NCBI GenBank assembly: GCA_019637615.1
Contig: JAHBVJ010000015.1
Span: forward strand, 124,001-188,000
DNA: 64,000 nt
Source of the DNA: Anaerolineae bacterium
GTDB taxonomy: Bacteria; Chloroflexota; Anaerolineae; Aggregatilineales; UBA2796
Direction of reading: 5' to 3'
Shown here: positions 1 to 9,000 of the stretch, piece after piece
Layout of the letters: each line of letters starts with the position of its first letter
Numbering within the stretch: position 1 is the first letter of the stretch
Notes under the pieces: generated by a model
Seen by the model: only the letters and a program-made list of their open reading frames with translations
Database searches by the model: none
Told to the model about the DNA's origin: nothing
Program-made: the position numbers and the translations under genes

Positions 1-377
1 TCTACGAACTTGCTGAACAAACTCGCGCCGGTCAGCAAGCCTACAGGCGAAGCGTTATCCAGAATGGGCGCGGGGCGGCGGGTGCGGGCGATCAGTTGGC
101 AGGCTTCCAACAGCGTTTGCCCCTTGCGCAGCGAGGGCACGGCTTCCGCGAGGTCGCCCACATGTGCCCATACGTCAGCGACCAAGGGGGGCGGCTGCAT
201 CCCGAACTTTTCCAGTGCGAACCGTGTCTGCGCGTTGACTTCGCCCGTGCGTCCAGCCGTGTATGCGCCAGTGCCGGTAGTATTTAAGAGATAGGTATAG
301 CCCATCGCGGAGGCAATCGCATCCATATCCGGGTTGCGATGACCGATGACTAGTATGGTATCTGAATTTGAGGCCAC
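1..377 (-). CDS. Manganese-dependent inorganic pyrophosphatase (DHH family), N-terminal part, cut by the window edge
   Basis: Reading the minus strand from a GTG at 377 gives 125 codons that stay open to the window edge. Residues 8-24 contain IGHRNPDMDAIASA, the first DHH motif of family II pyrophosphatases; H13, D17 and D19 would be manganese ligands. A second family block, GRTGEVNAQTRFALEKFG, follows near residues 43-60. The rest (about 68-125) resembles the start of a CBS domain, as in the longer, nucleotide-regulated form of this enzyme. The family hydrolyses pyrophosphate to phosphate in the cytoplasm. The GTG start is chosen because AAGGAG lies about 6 nt upstream and no ATG precedes the DHH motif. 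The C-terminal DHHA2 domain lies outside the window. The gene diverges from the BMP binding-protein gene. Confidence 0.8.
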   Translation of the reverse strand, partial: MASNSDTILVIGHRNPDMDAIASAMGYTYLLNTTGTGAYTAGRTGEVNAQTRFALEKFGMQPPPLVADVWAHVGDLAEAVPSLRKGQTLLEACQLIARTRRPAPILDNASPVGLLTGASLFSKFV

Positions 378-473
378 AATGACTCCTTCACTCCGATTGT
401 AGTATCAGCTCGATTGTGATTTATTGTTCAATAAGCACAGATTAAACACTTATTTCGTCGTACAGGTTTTCCA

Positions 474-501
474 TTGACTCGCACTAATGGGGCGGTAGAC
501 T
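474..501 (+). promoter_or_regulatory. Sigma-70-like promoter for the BMP binding-protein gene
   Basis: TTGACT (474-479) and TAGACT (496-501) are separated by 16 nt. Transcription would begin near 508 and leave a leader of about 130 nt before the ATG at 638. No recognised riboswitch fold was seen in that leader. The rest of the 378-637 gap appears non-coding. Confidence 0.5.
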
Positions 502-637
502 CATCCGAGGTCGGACAAATCTCGCTGACCTGACGCCCCGCCAATTCGCGCCGACCCATATTGTGCCAGAGTTGGGGACTTTTTTGCAGATCAGGTTCTT
601 GGTTATTCTTGCTTAAGACCGTATGGAGTTCTGCACA

Positions 638-1855
638 ATGAAGCTAAACGTCCGTCGTTCGCTACTGCTGGGTGTCGTTGCCTTAGCGCTTGCCCTGAGC
701 GCCATCGGTGCCCCCAGTGTATCGCAAGCTCAAGACAAATTCGTTGTCGGTTTTGTACTCGTTGGCCCACAGCTTGATAAAGGCTGGAACCAAGCTCACC
801 TAGAAGCCTCCGAATATCTCAAGGAGAAAATCCCCGGCGTCGATACCATCATCCTCGACAAGCTGAATCCTGCTGACCGCCCGAACGTGACGCTGGAACA
901 GGTCGTAGACAACATGGTATCCGAAGGCGCGAAGATGATCTTTACCACCTCCGATGACTTCGGTGCGGATACGGTCAAGGTCGCCGCCAAGTATCCAGAT
1001 ATTCCGTTCGTGCATGTCTCCGGTGATGCCGTTCTCAAGGGCAACGCCCCCAAGAACCTCGCCAACGTCATGGGCAAGATGGAATACATGAAAATGATCG
1101 CGGGCTGTGCGGCTGCGATCAAGACCGAAACCGGACGCATTGCCTACCTCGGCCCGATCATTCAGGACGAGACGCGCCGTCTGACCTCGGCTGCCTATCT
1201 CGGCGCGAAGTACTGCTGGACGGAACTCCGCAAGGAAGACCCCGCCAAGCTCACTTACGAAGTCAAATGGATCGGGTTCTGGTTCAACATCCCCGGCGTC
1301 ACGCTTGACCCGACGGAAGTCGCCAACAGCATGTTCGACGCGGGTGCCGATGTGATCCTCTCCGGCATCGATACGCCGGAAGCCACTACCGTCGCCGTTC
1401 AGCGCCGCGAAAAGGGCGAAAAGACGTGGGTGATCCCCTATGACTATCGTGAGGCGTGTGAACTCGCCGTCGCTGGCGACACCAACATTTGCCTCGGCGT
1501 GCCGTACTTCAACTGGGGGCCGTCGTATGTGGCGCTCGTGAAGTCCGTGCAAGACGGCAAGTTCGAGTCGAAGTGGGATTGGACAGCTCCCAACTGGGCT
1601 GACCTGAACAACCCCGATACCAGCAACGTCGGCTTCGTGTATGGCCCGTCGCTCAACGATGACAACAAGGCCATGCTCGATAAGTTCGTGGCAGGTCTGG
1701 CGGATGGCTCGATCAACCTGTACAAGGGGCCGATCAACTTCCAAGACGGCACCGTCTACCTCAAGGACGGCGAGACTGCCACCGATGAGCAGATCTGGTA
1801 TCTGCCTCAACTGCTGGAAGGCATGACCGGCGCAAGCAAGGCCGAAACCAACTAG
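638..1855 (+). CDS. BMP-family ABC transporter substrate-binding protein
   Basis: A 405-residue secreted binding protein of the basic membrane protein (BMP/Med/PnrA) family. Residues 1-31 are a typical signal peptide with likely cleavage after SQA. No lipobox cysteine is present. The mature part starts KFVVGFVLVGPQLDKGWNQ, the family pattern in which a glycine-rich strand is followed by D-K-G-W-N. Family members bind nucleosides or related ligands for an ABC importer. An in-frame ATG at 623 would add five residues, but GGAG about 9 nt before 638 favours the shorter start. No ATPase or permease gene lies beside it, and a strong terminator follows, so it looks monocistronic. The permease and ATPase must lie elsewhere. 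The ligand is unknown. Confidence 0.85.
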   Translation: MKLNVRRSLLLGVVALALALSAIGAPSVSQAQDKFVVGFVLVGPQLDKGWNQAHLEASEYLKEKIPGVDTIILDKLNPADRPNVTLEQVVDNMVSEGAKMIFTTSDDFGADTVKVAAKYPDIPFVHVSGDAVLKGNAPKNLANVMGKMEYMKMIAGCAAAIKTETGRIAYLGPIIQDETRRLTSAAYLGAKYCWTELRKEDPAKLTYEVKWIGFWFNIPGVTLDPTEVANSMFDAGADVILSGIDTPEATTVAVQRREKGEKTWVIPYDYREACELAVAGDTNICLGVPYFNWGPSYVALVKSVQDGKFESKWDWTAPNWADLNNPDTSNVGFVYGPSLNDDNKAMLDKFVAGLADGSINLYKGPINFQDGTVYLKDGETATDEQIWYLPQLLEGMTGASKAETN

Positions 1856-1881
1856 CCTTTGCCCGTTCCCGTTACACATTA

Positions 1882-1921
1882 CTTGCCCCTTCTTCAACCG
1901 CGAGGAAGGGGCAAGTTTTTT
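1882..1921 (+). terminator. Rho-independent terminator after the BMP gene
   Basis: An 11-bp perfect stem, CTTGCCCCTTC (1882-1892) with GAAGGGGCAAG (1905-1915), is followed at once by six T. It lies 26 nt beyond the stop codon and isolates the BMP gene from the next gene. Confidence 0.92.
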
Positions 1922-2032
1922 ATCGGGCTGGCGATGAACATTGAACACCAGTTAGGGTGGCTATCGTGAGGTGTTTACGTAATAATTCACGTTAAGGAAG
2001 AGACCCTGCACGGCAGGGAGGAGAACAACATC

Positions 2033-2947
2033 ATGCCGCTGCCTGCATATTACCGCGATACCGATGTCGGACGCATCTTCGATCCCGATTTCCAGCGCAC
2101 TTATCAAGCTGGTCTCGCTGACCAGACCTCGCCCGCCAACGACGATAAACATCGCATCCTGTTATGGTTGGTGGATGTGCAGATCGATTTTTGCTTCCCC
2201 GCCCCAACCGGACGCTTAACGGTGCCGAACGCGCTCGAAGATACCTGCCGCACGGTCGAATGGATTTACCGCAACACACCAGTCATCACCCATATCGCTG
2301 CCTCCTTAGACACGCATACGCCATTCCAGATTTTTTATCCGAGCTGGTGGCAAGCCGCCGATGGCAGCCATCCGCAGCCGTTCACCGTAATCACGGCGGA
2401 GGACGTGCGCAAAGGCAAATGGCGACCCGTCACCGAGGTCAAATGGTCAGCCTATTACGTGGAAGAATTGGAGCGCAGCAGCCGCAAGCAGTTGATGATC
2501 TGGCCTTATCACTGCATGGAAGGCTCGGCGGGACGGGCGCTAGTCCCCGCCCTGTCTGAGGCGATCATGTACCACAGCGCGGCGCGGATGGCCCAGCCAA
2601 CCTATTTGGTCAAGGGCACCATCGCGCAGACCGAGTACTATTCCGTGTTGGAGCCAGAGGTCAAGTTTCCATCGCATCCTGATGGCAAGTTGAACGAAGC
2701 CTTCCTGAAATTCCTGCGCGAATTCGACCTGATCTATATCTGCGGGCAAGCGCGCAGCCACTGCGTATTGGAGACGATCCATTCGGTATTGCGTTACTAC
2801 GGCGACAATCCCGTCGTCCTCAACAAAATGCGCTTCCTCGATGACTGCTCATCTTCCATCGCTGGCTTTGAGGAAAGCACCGAACGCCAGATCGCACAAT
2901 TCGCGGCGCAAGGCATCAAATTAGTAAAATCGACCGACCCTGTCTGA
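2033..2947 (+). CDS. Isochorismatase-fold cysteine hydrolase, nicotinamidase-like
   Basis: A 304-residue cytoplasmic hydrolase of the isochorismatase/nicotinamidase fold. The triad is visible: D52 in VDVQIDF, K194 in LVKGT and C244 in GQARSHCV. The metal-binding elements of nicotinamidases also appear, D93-T-H95 and H160 in WPYHCMEGS. Nicotinamidase deaminates nicotinamide for NAD salvage. The protein is about 100 residues longer than typical PncA (180-215), with an N-terminal extension of about 40 residues and an insert between the metal site and the lysine, so the substrate could be another amide. GGGAGGAG about 9 nt upstream fixes the ATG. An imperfect inverted repeat (CGTGA at 1965-1969, TCACG at 1987-1991, around TACGTA) lies in the 5' region and may be an operator. 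Confidence 0.85.
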   Translation: MPLPAYYRDTDVGRIFDPDFQRTYQAGLADQTSPANDDKHRILLWLVDVQIDFCFPAPTGRLTVPNALEDTCRTVEWIYRNTPVITHIAASLDTHTPFQIFYPSWWQAADGSHPQPFTVITAEDVRKGKWRPVTEVKWSAYYVEELERSSRKQLMIWPYHCMEGSAGRALVPALSEAIMYHSAARMAQPTYLVKGTIAQTEYYSVLEPEVKFPSHPDGKLNEAFLKFLREFDLIYICGQARSHCVLETIHSVLRYYGDNPVVLNKMRFLDDCSSSIAGFEESTERQIAQFAAQGIKLVKSTDPV

Positions 2948-3109
2948 TGTGATTCGCGACTATAACTGGTTAAATCACCGATGGTGATACTTGTCATCTG
3001 TTTCGCATGACCTTTAGCGACCGAAAACGGTGTATCGTTGAGGGTGAAATGTAGAAATAGTCATTTTTGACCAGTTAAGATAGTTAGAATAGTCAGTCGG
3101 GAGAGAACC

Positions 3110-3592
3110 ATGACTAACTCAGTTCTCATTACACTAGATGGTTCGCCGCTGGCGGAACAAGCCTTGGATTTCGTCCCTCGCCTCTTGAAACCGGATACCA
3201 AAATCCGTTTATTGACCGTGTTGGGTGAGGATCGGGCTGTCGAGCTGGCTAGTTTGGCGAGCACGATCGGACACGTGGGCTACTTTTCCAGTGAGCTGCC
3301 GCAAGTGCATTTGGAAGTTGATCCACAAGAAGCCATTTCCGCGCGTAATTACCTGTTAGGGATGGCGGAACGGCTGGAGATGAAAGGCTATCAAGTTACT
3401 GTCGAGGTGCTAGAGGGCCGCAGCGTAGTCGAAGCGATCGTGGAAACCGCCAATACGGGTGGTTACGATGCCGTGTTTATGGTCACACATGGACGCACTG
3501 GCCTCAGCAAATTAGCGCTTGGCAGTGTAACAGAAGGAGTCTTGAAGAAAGCTAAATGCCCTGTCATCGTGGTACCGGGGCATGCTTCATAA
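3110..3592 (+). CDS. Universal stress protein, UspA family
   Basis: A 160-residue single-domain Usp protein. It opens with the first beta strand SVLITLDGSPLAEQAL, carrying the conserved D10. It ends with the nucleotide-binding signature GRTGLSKLALGS at 128-139, followed by PVIVVPG. The glycine pattern suggests the ATP-binding type. Family members are cytoplasmic stress proteins with no common enzymatic reaction. A GGGAGAG ribosome site lies about 5 nt before the ATG. The 160-nt upstream gap contains two copies of ATAGTCA (near 3056 and 3088), possibly regulatory. The gene ends in its own strong terminator. Confidence 0.9.
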   Translation: MTNSVLITLDGSPLAEQALDFVPRLLKPDTKIRLLTVLGEDRAVELASLASTIGHVGYFSSELPQVHLEVDPQEAISARNYLLGMAERLEMKGYQVTVEVLEGRSVVEAIVETANTGGYDAVFMVTHGRTGLSKLALGSVTEGVLKKAKCPVIVVPGHAS

Positions 3593-3734
3593 TTTCTCCT
3601 GAGTGACACCAATACTCGCCTCAGAACGGGCGTGAACTCGTCAGGAGTGACGCTGTCGAAGTTGTCGTGACTGGTCAATTGGGCATCGTGATCAGTTCGC
3701 GAGGGTGAGTAACGGTCAGAAGTTCCACCTGATA

Positions 3735-3786
3735 GCCAGTGCCTATTGATTGGTCAGCCATTCAATAGGCACTGGCGTTTTATTTT
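3735..3786 (+). terminator. Rho-independent terminator after the usp gene
   Basis: A perfect 15-bp stem (3735-3749 with 3762-3776) around a 12-nt loop is followed by GTTTTATTTTG. It lies about 140 nt past the usp stop codon; nothing else coding was seen between them. Confidence 0.92.
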
Positions 3787-3840
3787 GCTCTTGCCTAGTC
3801 ATGTATTCACCAGTACGATTCTCCCATCATCGAACAAGTC

Positions 3841-4314
3841 GTGACGGTAATTATGGACTCCCCACAACGCTGCCTCGAATGTGGCACCCTATGGACAGAT
3901 GGCGTCACCTGCCAAGATCACTTCTACCAGATGGGCTATTGGGAGCTTGAAAATCCCACTGCGCTCTACGAAGTGCATCACCTGATGGTCTTGAGCTATC
4001 ACCTTCAACATCCCAGCTTATACTCGCCCACAGGGTTAAGCAACGCCAAAGAGTTGCTGGTTGATTTCCTGACAACGGGCATCACGCCGTCTGCCATGCG
4101 GCAAAAGATACGTGACGACGTTGATTCTGGCGTTCGCAAGTTCAAGATCAAAAGTACGGCGGAGTCTTTCGGCACCTACGAATATCCGGTTCAGTGGACA
4201 ATGACCGCTGCCAGTGTGACCGCCGGTGGCGTCGATACTTATTGTGACAATGTGAAAGCGTGGGCGCAGTCGATCCTTGAGTCGCTCAAAGCATCCGGTA
4301 ACTTAGACGCGTGA
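3841..4314 (+). CDS. DUF5946-like small protein
   Basis: A 157-residue soluble protein of unknown function. The N terminus has CLECGTLWTDGVTCQDHF, a cysteine cluster that could bind a metal, followed by a helical segment with conserved-looking histidines (VHHLMVLSYHLQHP) that recalls DUF5946 proteins. The family name is from memory of this pattern and the role is unknown. The frame opens at a GTG (3841) with an ATG four codons later (3853). Neither has a clear ribosome site, so the start is uncertain by four residues. There is no signal peptide or membrane segment. It is convergent with malG. Confidence 0.65.
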   Translation: MTVIMDSPQRCLECGTLWTDGVTCQDHFYQMGYWELENPTALYEVHHLMVLSYHLQHPSLYSPTGLSNAKELLVDFLTTGITPSAMRQKIRDDVDSGVRKFKIKSTAESFGTYEYPVQWTMTAASVTAGGVDTYCDNVKAWAQSILESLKASGNLDA

Positions 4315-4347
4315 GGGTACGTCGGTAGCGGGGTAGCATCACATGGA

Positions 4348-4371
4348 GCGGGGTGGGTAAACCACCGCCCC
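4348..4371. terminator. Possible hairpin terminator between convergent genes
   Basis: A GC-rich stem pairs GGGGTGG with CCACCGCCCC around GTAAA, in the 83-nt gap between the DUF5946-like gene and malG. There is no clear T-tract on either strand, so this call is weak. Confidence 0.4.
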
Positions 4372-4397
4372 ATATGACGCGTGAACAAGGAGAGTTG

Positions 4398-5303
4398 TTA
4401 GCCCTTCACGGCACCTTGCGCCAGACCGCCGATGATCTGCGTCTGTAGCACAAGGAACAGGATAATGATCGGCAGCGTGCCAATGATCGCGCCCGCCGCG
4501 AAGACGCCCCAATTGAGTGCAAACTGATTGTTAAGAAATGTCGTTAGTCCGACCGCCAGTGTGTAGGTGTCTTTGTCACGTAGTAGCACACGCGGCAGCA
4601 AGAAGTCATTAAACGTCCCGATGAAGGACAACAGACCGACCACTGCCAGAATTGGACGGATTAGCGGCAGGATAATGGTCATGAACGTCGTCCAATGTGT
4701 TGCGCCATCCACCTGCGCCGACTCGTCGAGATCACGTGGGATCGTGTCGAAGTAGCCCTTCATCAGCCACGCGTTCGCGCCGAGCGCTCCACCTGCGTAG
4801 ATCAATATCAAACCGCCGAGCGAGTTCAGGCCAAGGGCGGGTGCAAACTTGCCAACCTGCTGTAGAAGCAAGTAGAACGCCGTCAGCGCGATCACATTGG
4901 GAAACACCTGAATCACCAGCGTTGCCAGCAGGGTCGCCTGCCGTCCTTTGTAGCGGAAACGCGAGAACGAGAACGCCGCCAGCGTCGTCATGATCAGTGT
5001 CATGACTGTACTCAAGCCGGAAACAATGATCGAATTGATCAACCATCGGAGAACGGGCGTCTGGTCATTCTTGAGCAGCTTATCATAATTGGCAAACGAC
5101 GCATTGTCTGGGATCAATTGCTGCCCAGAAATTGAATTCGCCGGGTTGAAGGATGAACTCACGATGATAATGAAGGGATAGAGTGCAAAGGCGACTCCCA
5201 AGAGCACAACGATGAGTTGGATCACCAGTTTGAACGTACGGTTGGAATCGACTGGGCCTGTACGCACAGGTCTGCTTAAGTTGGGAACTGTCGTTGTAGC
5301 CAT
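4398..5303 (-). CDS. malG: Maltose-type ABC transporter permease, MalG-like
   Basis: A 301-residue inner-membrane permease with six predicted helices, the first near residues 25-50. The cytoplasmic EAA loop, which contacts the ATPase, is clear at about 186-220: DTIPRDLDESAQVDGATHW followed by ILPLIRPIL. It pairs with the MalF-like protein 5 nt upstream. A maltose or maltodextrin-type substrate is expected from MalG similarity, but these permeases are also used for other oligosaccharides. It is the last gene of the marR-malE-malF-malG run. No MalK ATPase lies in the operon, so a shared ATPase encoded elsewhere is likely. Confidence 0.9.
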   Translation of the reverse strand: MATTTVPNLSRPVRTGPVDSNRTFKLVIQLIVVLLGVAFALYPFIIIVSSSFNPANSISGQQLIPDNASFANYDKLLKNDQTPVLRWLINSIIVSGLSTVMTLIMTTLAAFSFSRFRYKGRQATLLATLVIQVFPNVIALTAFYLLLQQVGKFAPALGLNSLGGLILIYAGGALGANAWLMKGYFDTIPRDLDESAQVDGATHWTTFMTIILPLIRPILAVVGLLSFIGTFNDFLLPRVLLRDKDTYTLAVGLTTFLNNQFALNWGVFAAGAIIGTLPIIILFLVLQTQIIGGLAQGAVKG

Positions 5304-5308
5304 GTTTG

Positions 5309-6904
5309 TTACTCCGACACTTTTTCGAGCGTGTTGGTGAACCGGAAGTTGAGGAACGTAATCGTGCCGACGATCAGGAAGATAAATATTCCGATGGCGG
5401 AGGCAAAGCCATAGTCAGAGCCGCGCCCCCCCGCGAAAGCCAACCGATACGTATAAGACAGCAAGATGTCCGTGTGTCCAGCCGCCGTCGAAGCTGACAT
5501 CGGTGGCCCGCCTGTGGTGAGCAGTTCGATCAATGTAAAGTTGTTGAAGTTGTAGGCAAAGCTGGCGATCAGCAGTGGGCCGACCGCGACGAGCAGCATG
5601 GGCAACGTAATAAACTGGAACTTCTGGCGTTCGTTCGCGCCGTCGATCAACGAGGCTTCGTACATATCGGCGGGAATGCTTTGCAACGCCCCGAGGCAGA
5701 TCAGCATCATATACGGGAAGCCGAGATACAAATTGACCATCAGCACCATCACCTTGGCAAGGCCGGGATCAGCAAACCAGTCTGGCGAGATGCCAAGCAA
5801 ATTCTTCAACGCAATGTTGATCGGGCCATAGGATGGGTTGAGCAGACCACGCCACACCGAGGCCGATAACCAACCGGGGATCGCATACGGGATGATCAAC
5901 AGTGAGCGCCACAGCGGCTTAAGCGGGAAATCGCGGTTATTCAAGATCATCGCGAATATCAGTCCCAGTGCGAAGGTCGTACCCACGCTGCCAATGGCGA
6001 ATACGACCGTCCAGATAAACACGCGCCAGAACGGATCGCGCACGCTGTCATCCGTCACCACGCGCAGCAAGTTATCGATCCCGATGTAAGCGGAAAAGCC
6101 CGGTATCAGTGTCTTACCTTCCCCGGATTCCGGTACGAAGGAGCCTTTTTGCTCCACGTAGACGATATTTAGCTCTTTGTCAATGAGCTTCCCTGTGGTG
6201 GAATCATATACATATTTGGGCTGTTGTGCCTGACCGAGATAATTCTGTTGCAGCAGTTGCAACTTGGTGAGCTGGATATCCTTGGGCAGGTGCAGATCAG
6301 TCTTTAACTTCAACCGCTGTTCCAAACCGGCGGGCGTCACGAGTTCATAATCCCCAATTGACGATGGGATGCCCTTATCGTTCCGCGCCTTGATCGACGG
6401 ATCGTCACTGGCGAGCGGCGTCAACTCCGTGTCATTGTTCGCGATGAAGTATTCCTTACCATCAGCGTCAATGATTAAGAAGCGGAAATCCGCCAGAGTG
6501 CGATCGGTAGCTGCCACGCCTGTCTTGCCAAAAAAGTACACGGATAGAGTTGGCGCGTCCGGCGCGGGGTAAGTCTGATCCGTGAACTGGGCGATAGCCT
6601 GTTCTTTGGAAAGCGCGTGGCCTTCGCCATAATTCGTGAACGCCGTCGCCAGCGCGTAACCCATTGGGTAGATAACGAGCAGCGCCATGCCAGTCAGCGC
6701 GGGGAAGATCCACCGCCACGGAAACAGCCGATCATCCAAGTACACGATATTGGCGATGATGGTAAAGATCGCGATGCCGATGCCCAACAGAGGACTAATG
6801 TTGTTGAAGGATATATCGACGAGCCGGATCGCGAACACATCGACAATCCCCAGCACGATAAGTCGTGGTAATAACGACCGTAAAGAAAGGTTCGTCTTAA
6901 ACAT
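5309..6904 (-). CDS. malF: Maltose-type ABC transporter permease, MalF-like
   Basis: A 531-residue permease with the MalF architecture. N-terminal helices lie within residues 12-90, followed by a large extracytoplasmic loop (about 90-290, the P2 loop typical of MalF), then a bundle of further helices. The EAA loop is at about 410-440 (DMYEASLIDGANERQKF, then TLPMLL). The P2 loop contacts the binding protein in the well-studied E. coli system. The stop codon is 5 nt before malG, so translation is probably coupled. It is separated from malE by 250 nt containing an intrinsic terminator; its transcription therefore depends on readthrough or on a promoter in that gap. Confidence 0.92.
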   Translation of the reverse strand: MFKTNLSLRSLLPRLIVLGIVDVFAIRLVDISFNNISPLLGIGIAIFTIIANIVYLDDRLFPWRWIFPALTGMALLVIYPMGYALATAFTNYGEGHALSKEQAIAQFTDQTYPAPDAPTLSVYFFGKTGVAATDRTLADFRFLIIDADGKEYFIANNDTELTPLASDDPSIKARNDKGIPSSIGDYELVTPAGLEQRLKLKTDLHLPKDIQLTKLQLLQQNYLGQAQQPKYVYDSTTGKLIDKELNIVYVEQKGSFVPESGEGKTLIPGFSAYIGIDNLLRVVTDDSVRDPFWRVFIWTVVFAIGSVGTTFALGLIFAMILNNRDFPLKPLWRSLLIIPYAIPGWLSASVWRGLLNPSYGPINIALKNLLGISPDWFADPGLAKVMVLMVNLYLGFPYMMLICLGALQSIPADMYEASLIDGANERQKFQFITLPMLLVAVGPLLIASFAYNFNNFTLIELLTTGGPPMSASTAAGHTDILLSYTYRLAFAGGRGSDYGFASAIGIFIFLIVGTITFLNFRFTNTLEKVSE

Positions 6905-7103
6905 GCGAGTTATCCCCTACAGATTTTTTGATGGGGGTGTTAGATAGTCTTGTAAGGGTCGCCCTTAGAGTTCATGTGGGTCTCTAGGAACTATGCGCGT
7001 TACTTCAGGCTGAAACCCAACCTATCGTTAACAGCCCACACAAGTTCAGAACGGTTATCCAATACCCTCTAGCCCTAACTATCTTTCAGTTCAGTGTGGG
7101 GTA

Positions 7104-7135
7104 CAAAAAAGGCCGTCAGGCTTCCCCAACGGCCT
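7104..7135 (-). terminator. Intrinsic terminator between malE and malF
   Basis: On the minus strand the stem AGGCCGT/ACGGCCT (7129-7135 with 7110-7116), around a 12-nt loop, is followed by a run of T (7105-7110). It lies 20 nt after the malE stop, inside the apparent operon. Partial readthrough would make more binding protein than permease. Confidence 0.82.
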
Positions 7136-7154
7136 ATCAACGATCTAGGAAAGC

Positions 7155-8411
7155 TTACTTCGACTTGGCAATTTCTGCACGGATGGCTTCCGCTGCATCC
7201 TTCATGGCCTTGTCAGGCGCTTCCTTCTGCTGATAGATCAGCGTCACGGCATTTCCCCACGAATTCCACACCGCGCTCATCGCGGGGATAGCAGGCATTG
7301 GTTCGCCATCAGCGATCGACTCAGCAAAGCCAGCCAGATCCTTATCAGGGTTGGCTTCACGCACCGGCAGGAAGGCCGAGACAGCCGGCGCAGCATCATA
7401 CAGCGCTTGCATGACTTCCTGAGTGGCAATGAATTCAGTCGCGAACGCCTTGGCGAGGTCAAGGTTCTTGGCATACTTGCTAACCATAAAGCCTTGCACG
7501 CCGAGGAACGGACGCGCCGGGCCATCAAACGCCGGGATCTTGGCGACGCCGTAGTTGATGCCTGACGCACGCATGTTGTTAAGTTCCCACGGGCCAGTCA
7601 CCCACATAGCGAGACGCCCCTTCTTGAACAGGTCGGAAGCTTCACCGTAATTAACGGCACTGTTGAAGACCTTGTCCTTGACTAGCTTGTCAAGTTCTTC
7701 CGCACCCTTGATGAAGCCGGGGCTATCGACGCCGACATCCTCAGGGTTCAGGTTGCCATCTTTGTCCTTACCGAAGATGTAGCCACCGTAGCTGGAGAAG
7801 ATGGGATAGGTGTGATAAGAGTCTTGCGGAATCGCAATACCCTGATCAACTTTGCCATCTGCCACGAGCTTCTTGCTGATCTCGACGGCTTCCGCGAAGG
7901 TCTTGGGAGGTTCTGGGACGAGATCTTTGTTGTAGTACAAACCAATGGCTTCGACCTGATAGGGAACGCCCACCAGCTTGCCATCATACGTGAAGGCACT
8001 GATCGCCTGTGGATCAAAATTCTTGGCATTATCACCGAGGTCGAGTCCTTCGAGTAGACCATTGGAATACAGTTGACCGATCCAGTCATGCGCGCCAACG
8101 ATCAGATCTGGACCTTCGCCAGCGGGAGCAGCGATGTTGAAGTTATTACGTACATCACCGAAGCCCATGGTCTGGGTTACAACGGGGATTCCATATTTTG
8201 CTTGGAACTTTTCGCCGGCGGCCTTAACGATAGCCTCACGCTCGGCGTTTACCCAAACCACCAACGTACCTTCGGTTGAGGGGAGGAAAGTGGCGGTGGG
8301 CGCGGGAGTTGCAGTGTTATCTTGGGCCGTCACGGGGCCGTTGCCACTACCCATGGCAAACATGCCCATGATCAGCGTCACCGCAAGCACGAGTGGCAGT
8401 AGACGTTTCAT
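7155..8411 (-). CDS. malE: Maltose/oligosaccharide ABC transporter substrate-binding protein, MalE-like
   Basis: A 418-residue extracellular binding protein of the MalE type. Residues 1-30 are a signal peptide, followed by a short Thr/Pro linker (TATPAPTATFLP) and the start of domain I, TLVVWVNAEREAIVKAAGEKF. Family landmarks are PDLIVGAHDWIGQLYSNGLLEGL, GKLVGVPYQVEAIGLYYNKDL and AMWVTGPWEL. It captures maltodextrin-type sugars for the MalFG permease encoded downstream. AAGGAGAG lies about 7 nt before the ATG. The gene follows marR by 48 nt with no terminator, so both probably share the promoter upstream of marR. The exact sugar is not determined. Confidence 0.92.
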   Translation of the reverse strand: MKRLLPLVLAVTLIMGMFAMGSGNGPVTAQDNTATPAPTATFLPSTEGTLVVWVNAEREAIVKAAGEKFQAKYGIPVVTQTMGFGDVRNNFNIAAPAGEGPDLIVGAHDWIGQLYSNGLLEGLDLGDNAKNFDPQAISAFTYDGKLVGVPYQVEAIGLYYNKDLVPEPPKTFAEAVEISKKLVADGKVDQGIAIPQDSYHTYPIFSSYGGYIFGKDKDGNLNPEDVGVDSPGFIKGAEELDKLVKDKVFNSAVNYGEASDLFKKGRLAMWVTGPWELNNMRASGINYGVAKIPAFDGPARPFLGVQGFMVSKYAKNLDLAKAFATEFIATQEVMQALYDAAPAVSAFLPVREANPDKDLAGFAESIADGEPMPAIPAMSAVWNSWGNAVTLIYQQKEAPDKAMKDAAEAIRAEIAKSK

Positions 8412-8459
8412 GTTAAAACTCTCCTTAAAAATATCCTCTGAAATTACCGAGTGGGAAGC

Positions 8460-8975
8460 CTATTTATTAGTGGTTTCCACTTGCTCGGATATTTCCGTTT
8501 TGGGTGCGTTCGCCATCTTGGCGGCAACGCTTTTCAAATGACCATTTTCTAAGTAGCCGTGTAGGTGTCCATACACCAATTCTAGCAGTTGTTGCAGAGC
8601 TACATGGTCGGATTCTCGCACGTTTATAAAGCGAGTGGCAATCGATTCATCTAAGATGGTGGTTGCTTGCTGATGAATTTGGCGACCAGATTCGGTCAGA
8701 CGCACAGTGGTGTAGCGCCGATCCGATTTCGGCAGTTCTTCGATCAGCTTGGCGGATTTCAAACGGCGCACGATGCCCGTCACGTTGCTCTTGTCACACA
8801 GCAGCAAGTTCGCCAATTCCGTCAAACTTGCTTGTCCCTTACGGTGCAGCCAGTTCAACAGGTGATATTGTCGGACAGTCAGCGAGAAATTACTGAACAA
8901 TTGGCGATCAATGTCATCGCCAAGTAAGAAGACTTCATTAATGAGGCGGTATGTATCGGCAGCTAGAGACTTCAT
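8460..8975 (-). CDS. MarR-family transcriptional regulator, probable regulator of the mal operon
   Basis: A 171-residue protein with a MarR winged-helix domain at about 35-105: HLLNWLHRKGQASLTELANLL, the recognition helix around SNVTGIVRRL, and the wing KSDRRYTTVRLTESG with the conserved D-R-R. Flanking helices would form the dimer interface. It heads the transcription unit with malE, malF and malG. Its upstream region holds a near-consensus promoter with inverted repeats on both sides, consistent with autoregulation and control of the sugar genes. Control of maltose genes by LacI or MalT proteins is more usual, so a MarR protein here is unexpected. Its ligand is unknown. Confidence 0.88.
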   Translation of the reverse strand: MKSLAADTYRLINEVFLLGDDIDRQLFSNFSLTVRQYHLLNWLHRKGQASLTELANLLLCDKSNVTGIVRRLKSAKLIEELPKSDRRYTTVRLTESGRQIHQQATTILDESIATRFINVRESDHVALQQLLELVYGHLHGYLENGHLKSVAAKMANAPKTEISEQVETTNK

Positions 8976-9000
8976 GAAATGAAAATCTTTACAAAACTCT

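Noticed and set aside
508..637. Riboswitch in the leader of the BMP gene
   Set aside because: No purine or other known aptamer core was recognised in the 130-nt leader.
800..1948. Long open frame on the minus strand (382 codons)
   Set aside because: It overlaps the BMP gene fully, has no family similarity and no ribosome site; it is a by-product of codon bias on the opposite strand.
1965..1991. Imperfect inverted repeat before the nicotinamidase-like gene
   Set aside because: Arms of five bases with asymmetric spacing; too weak to list as an operator.
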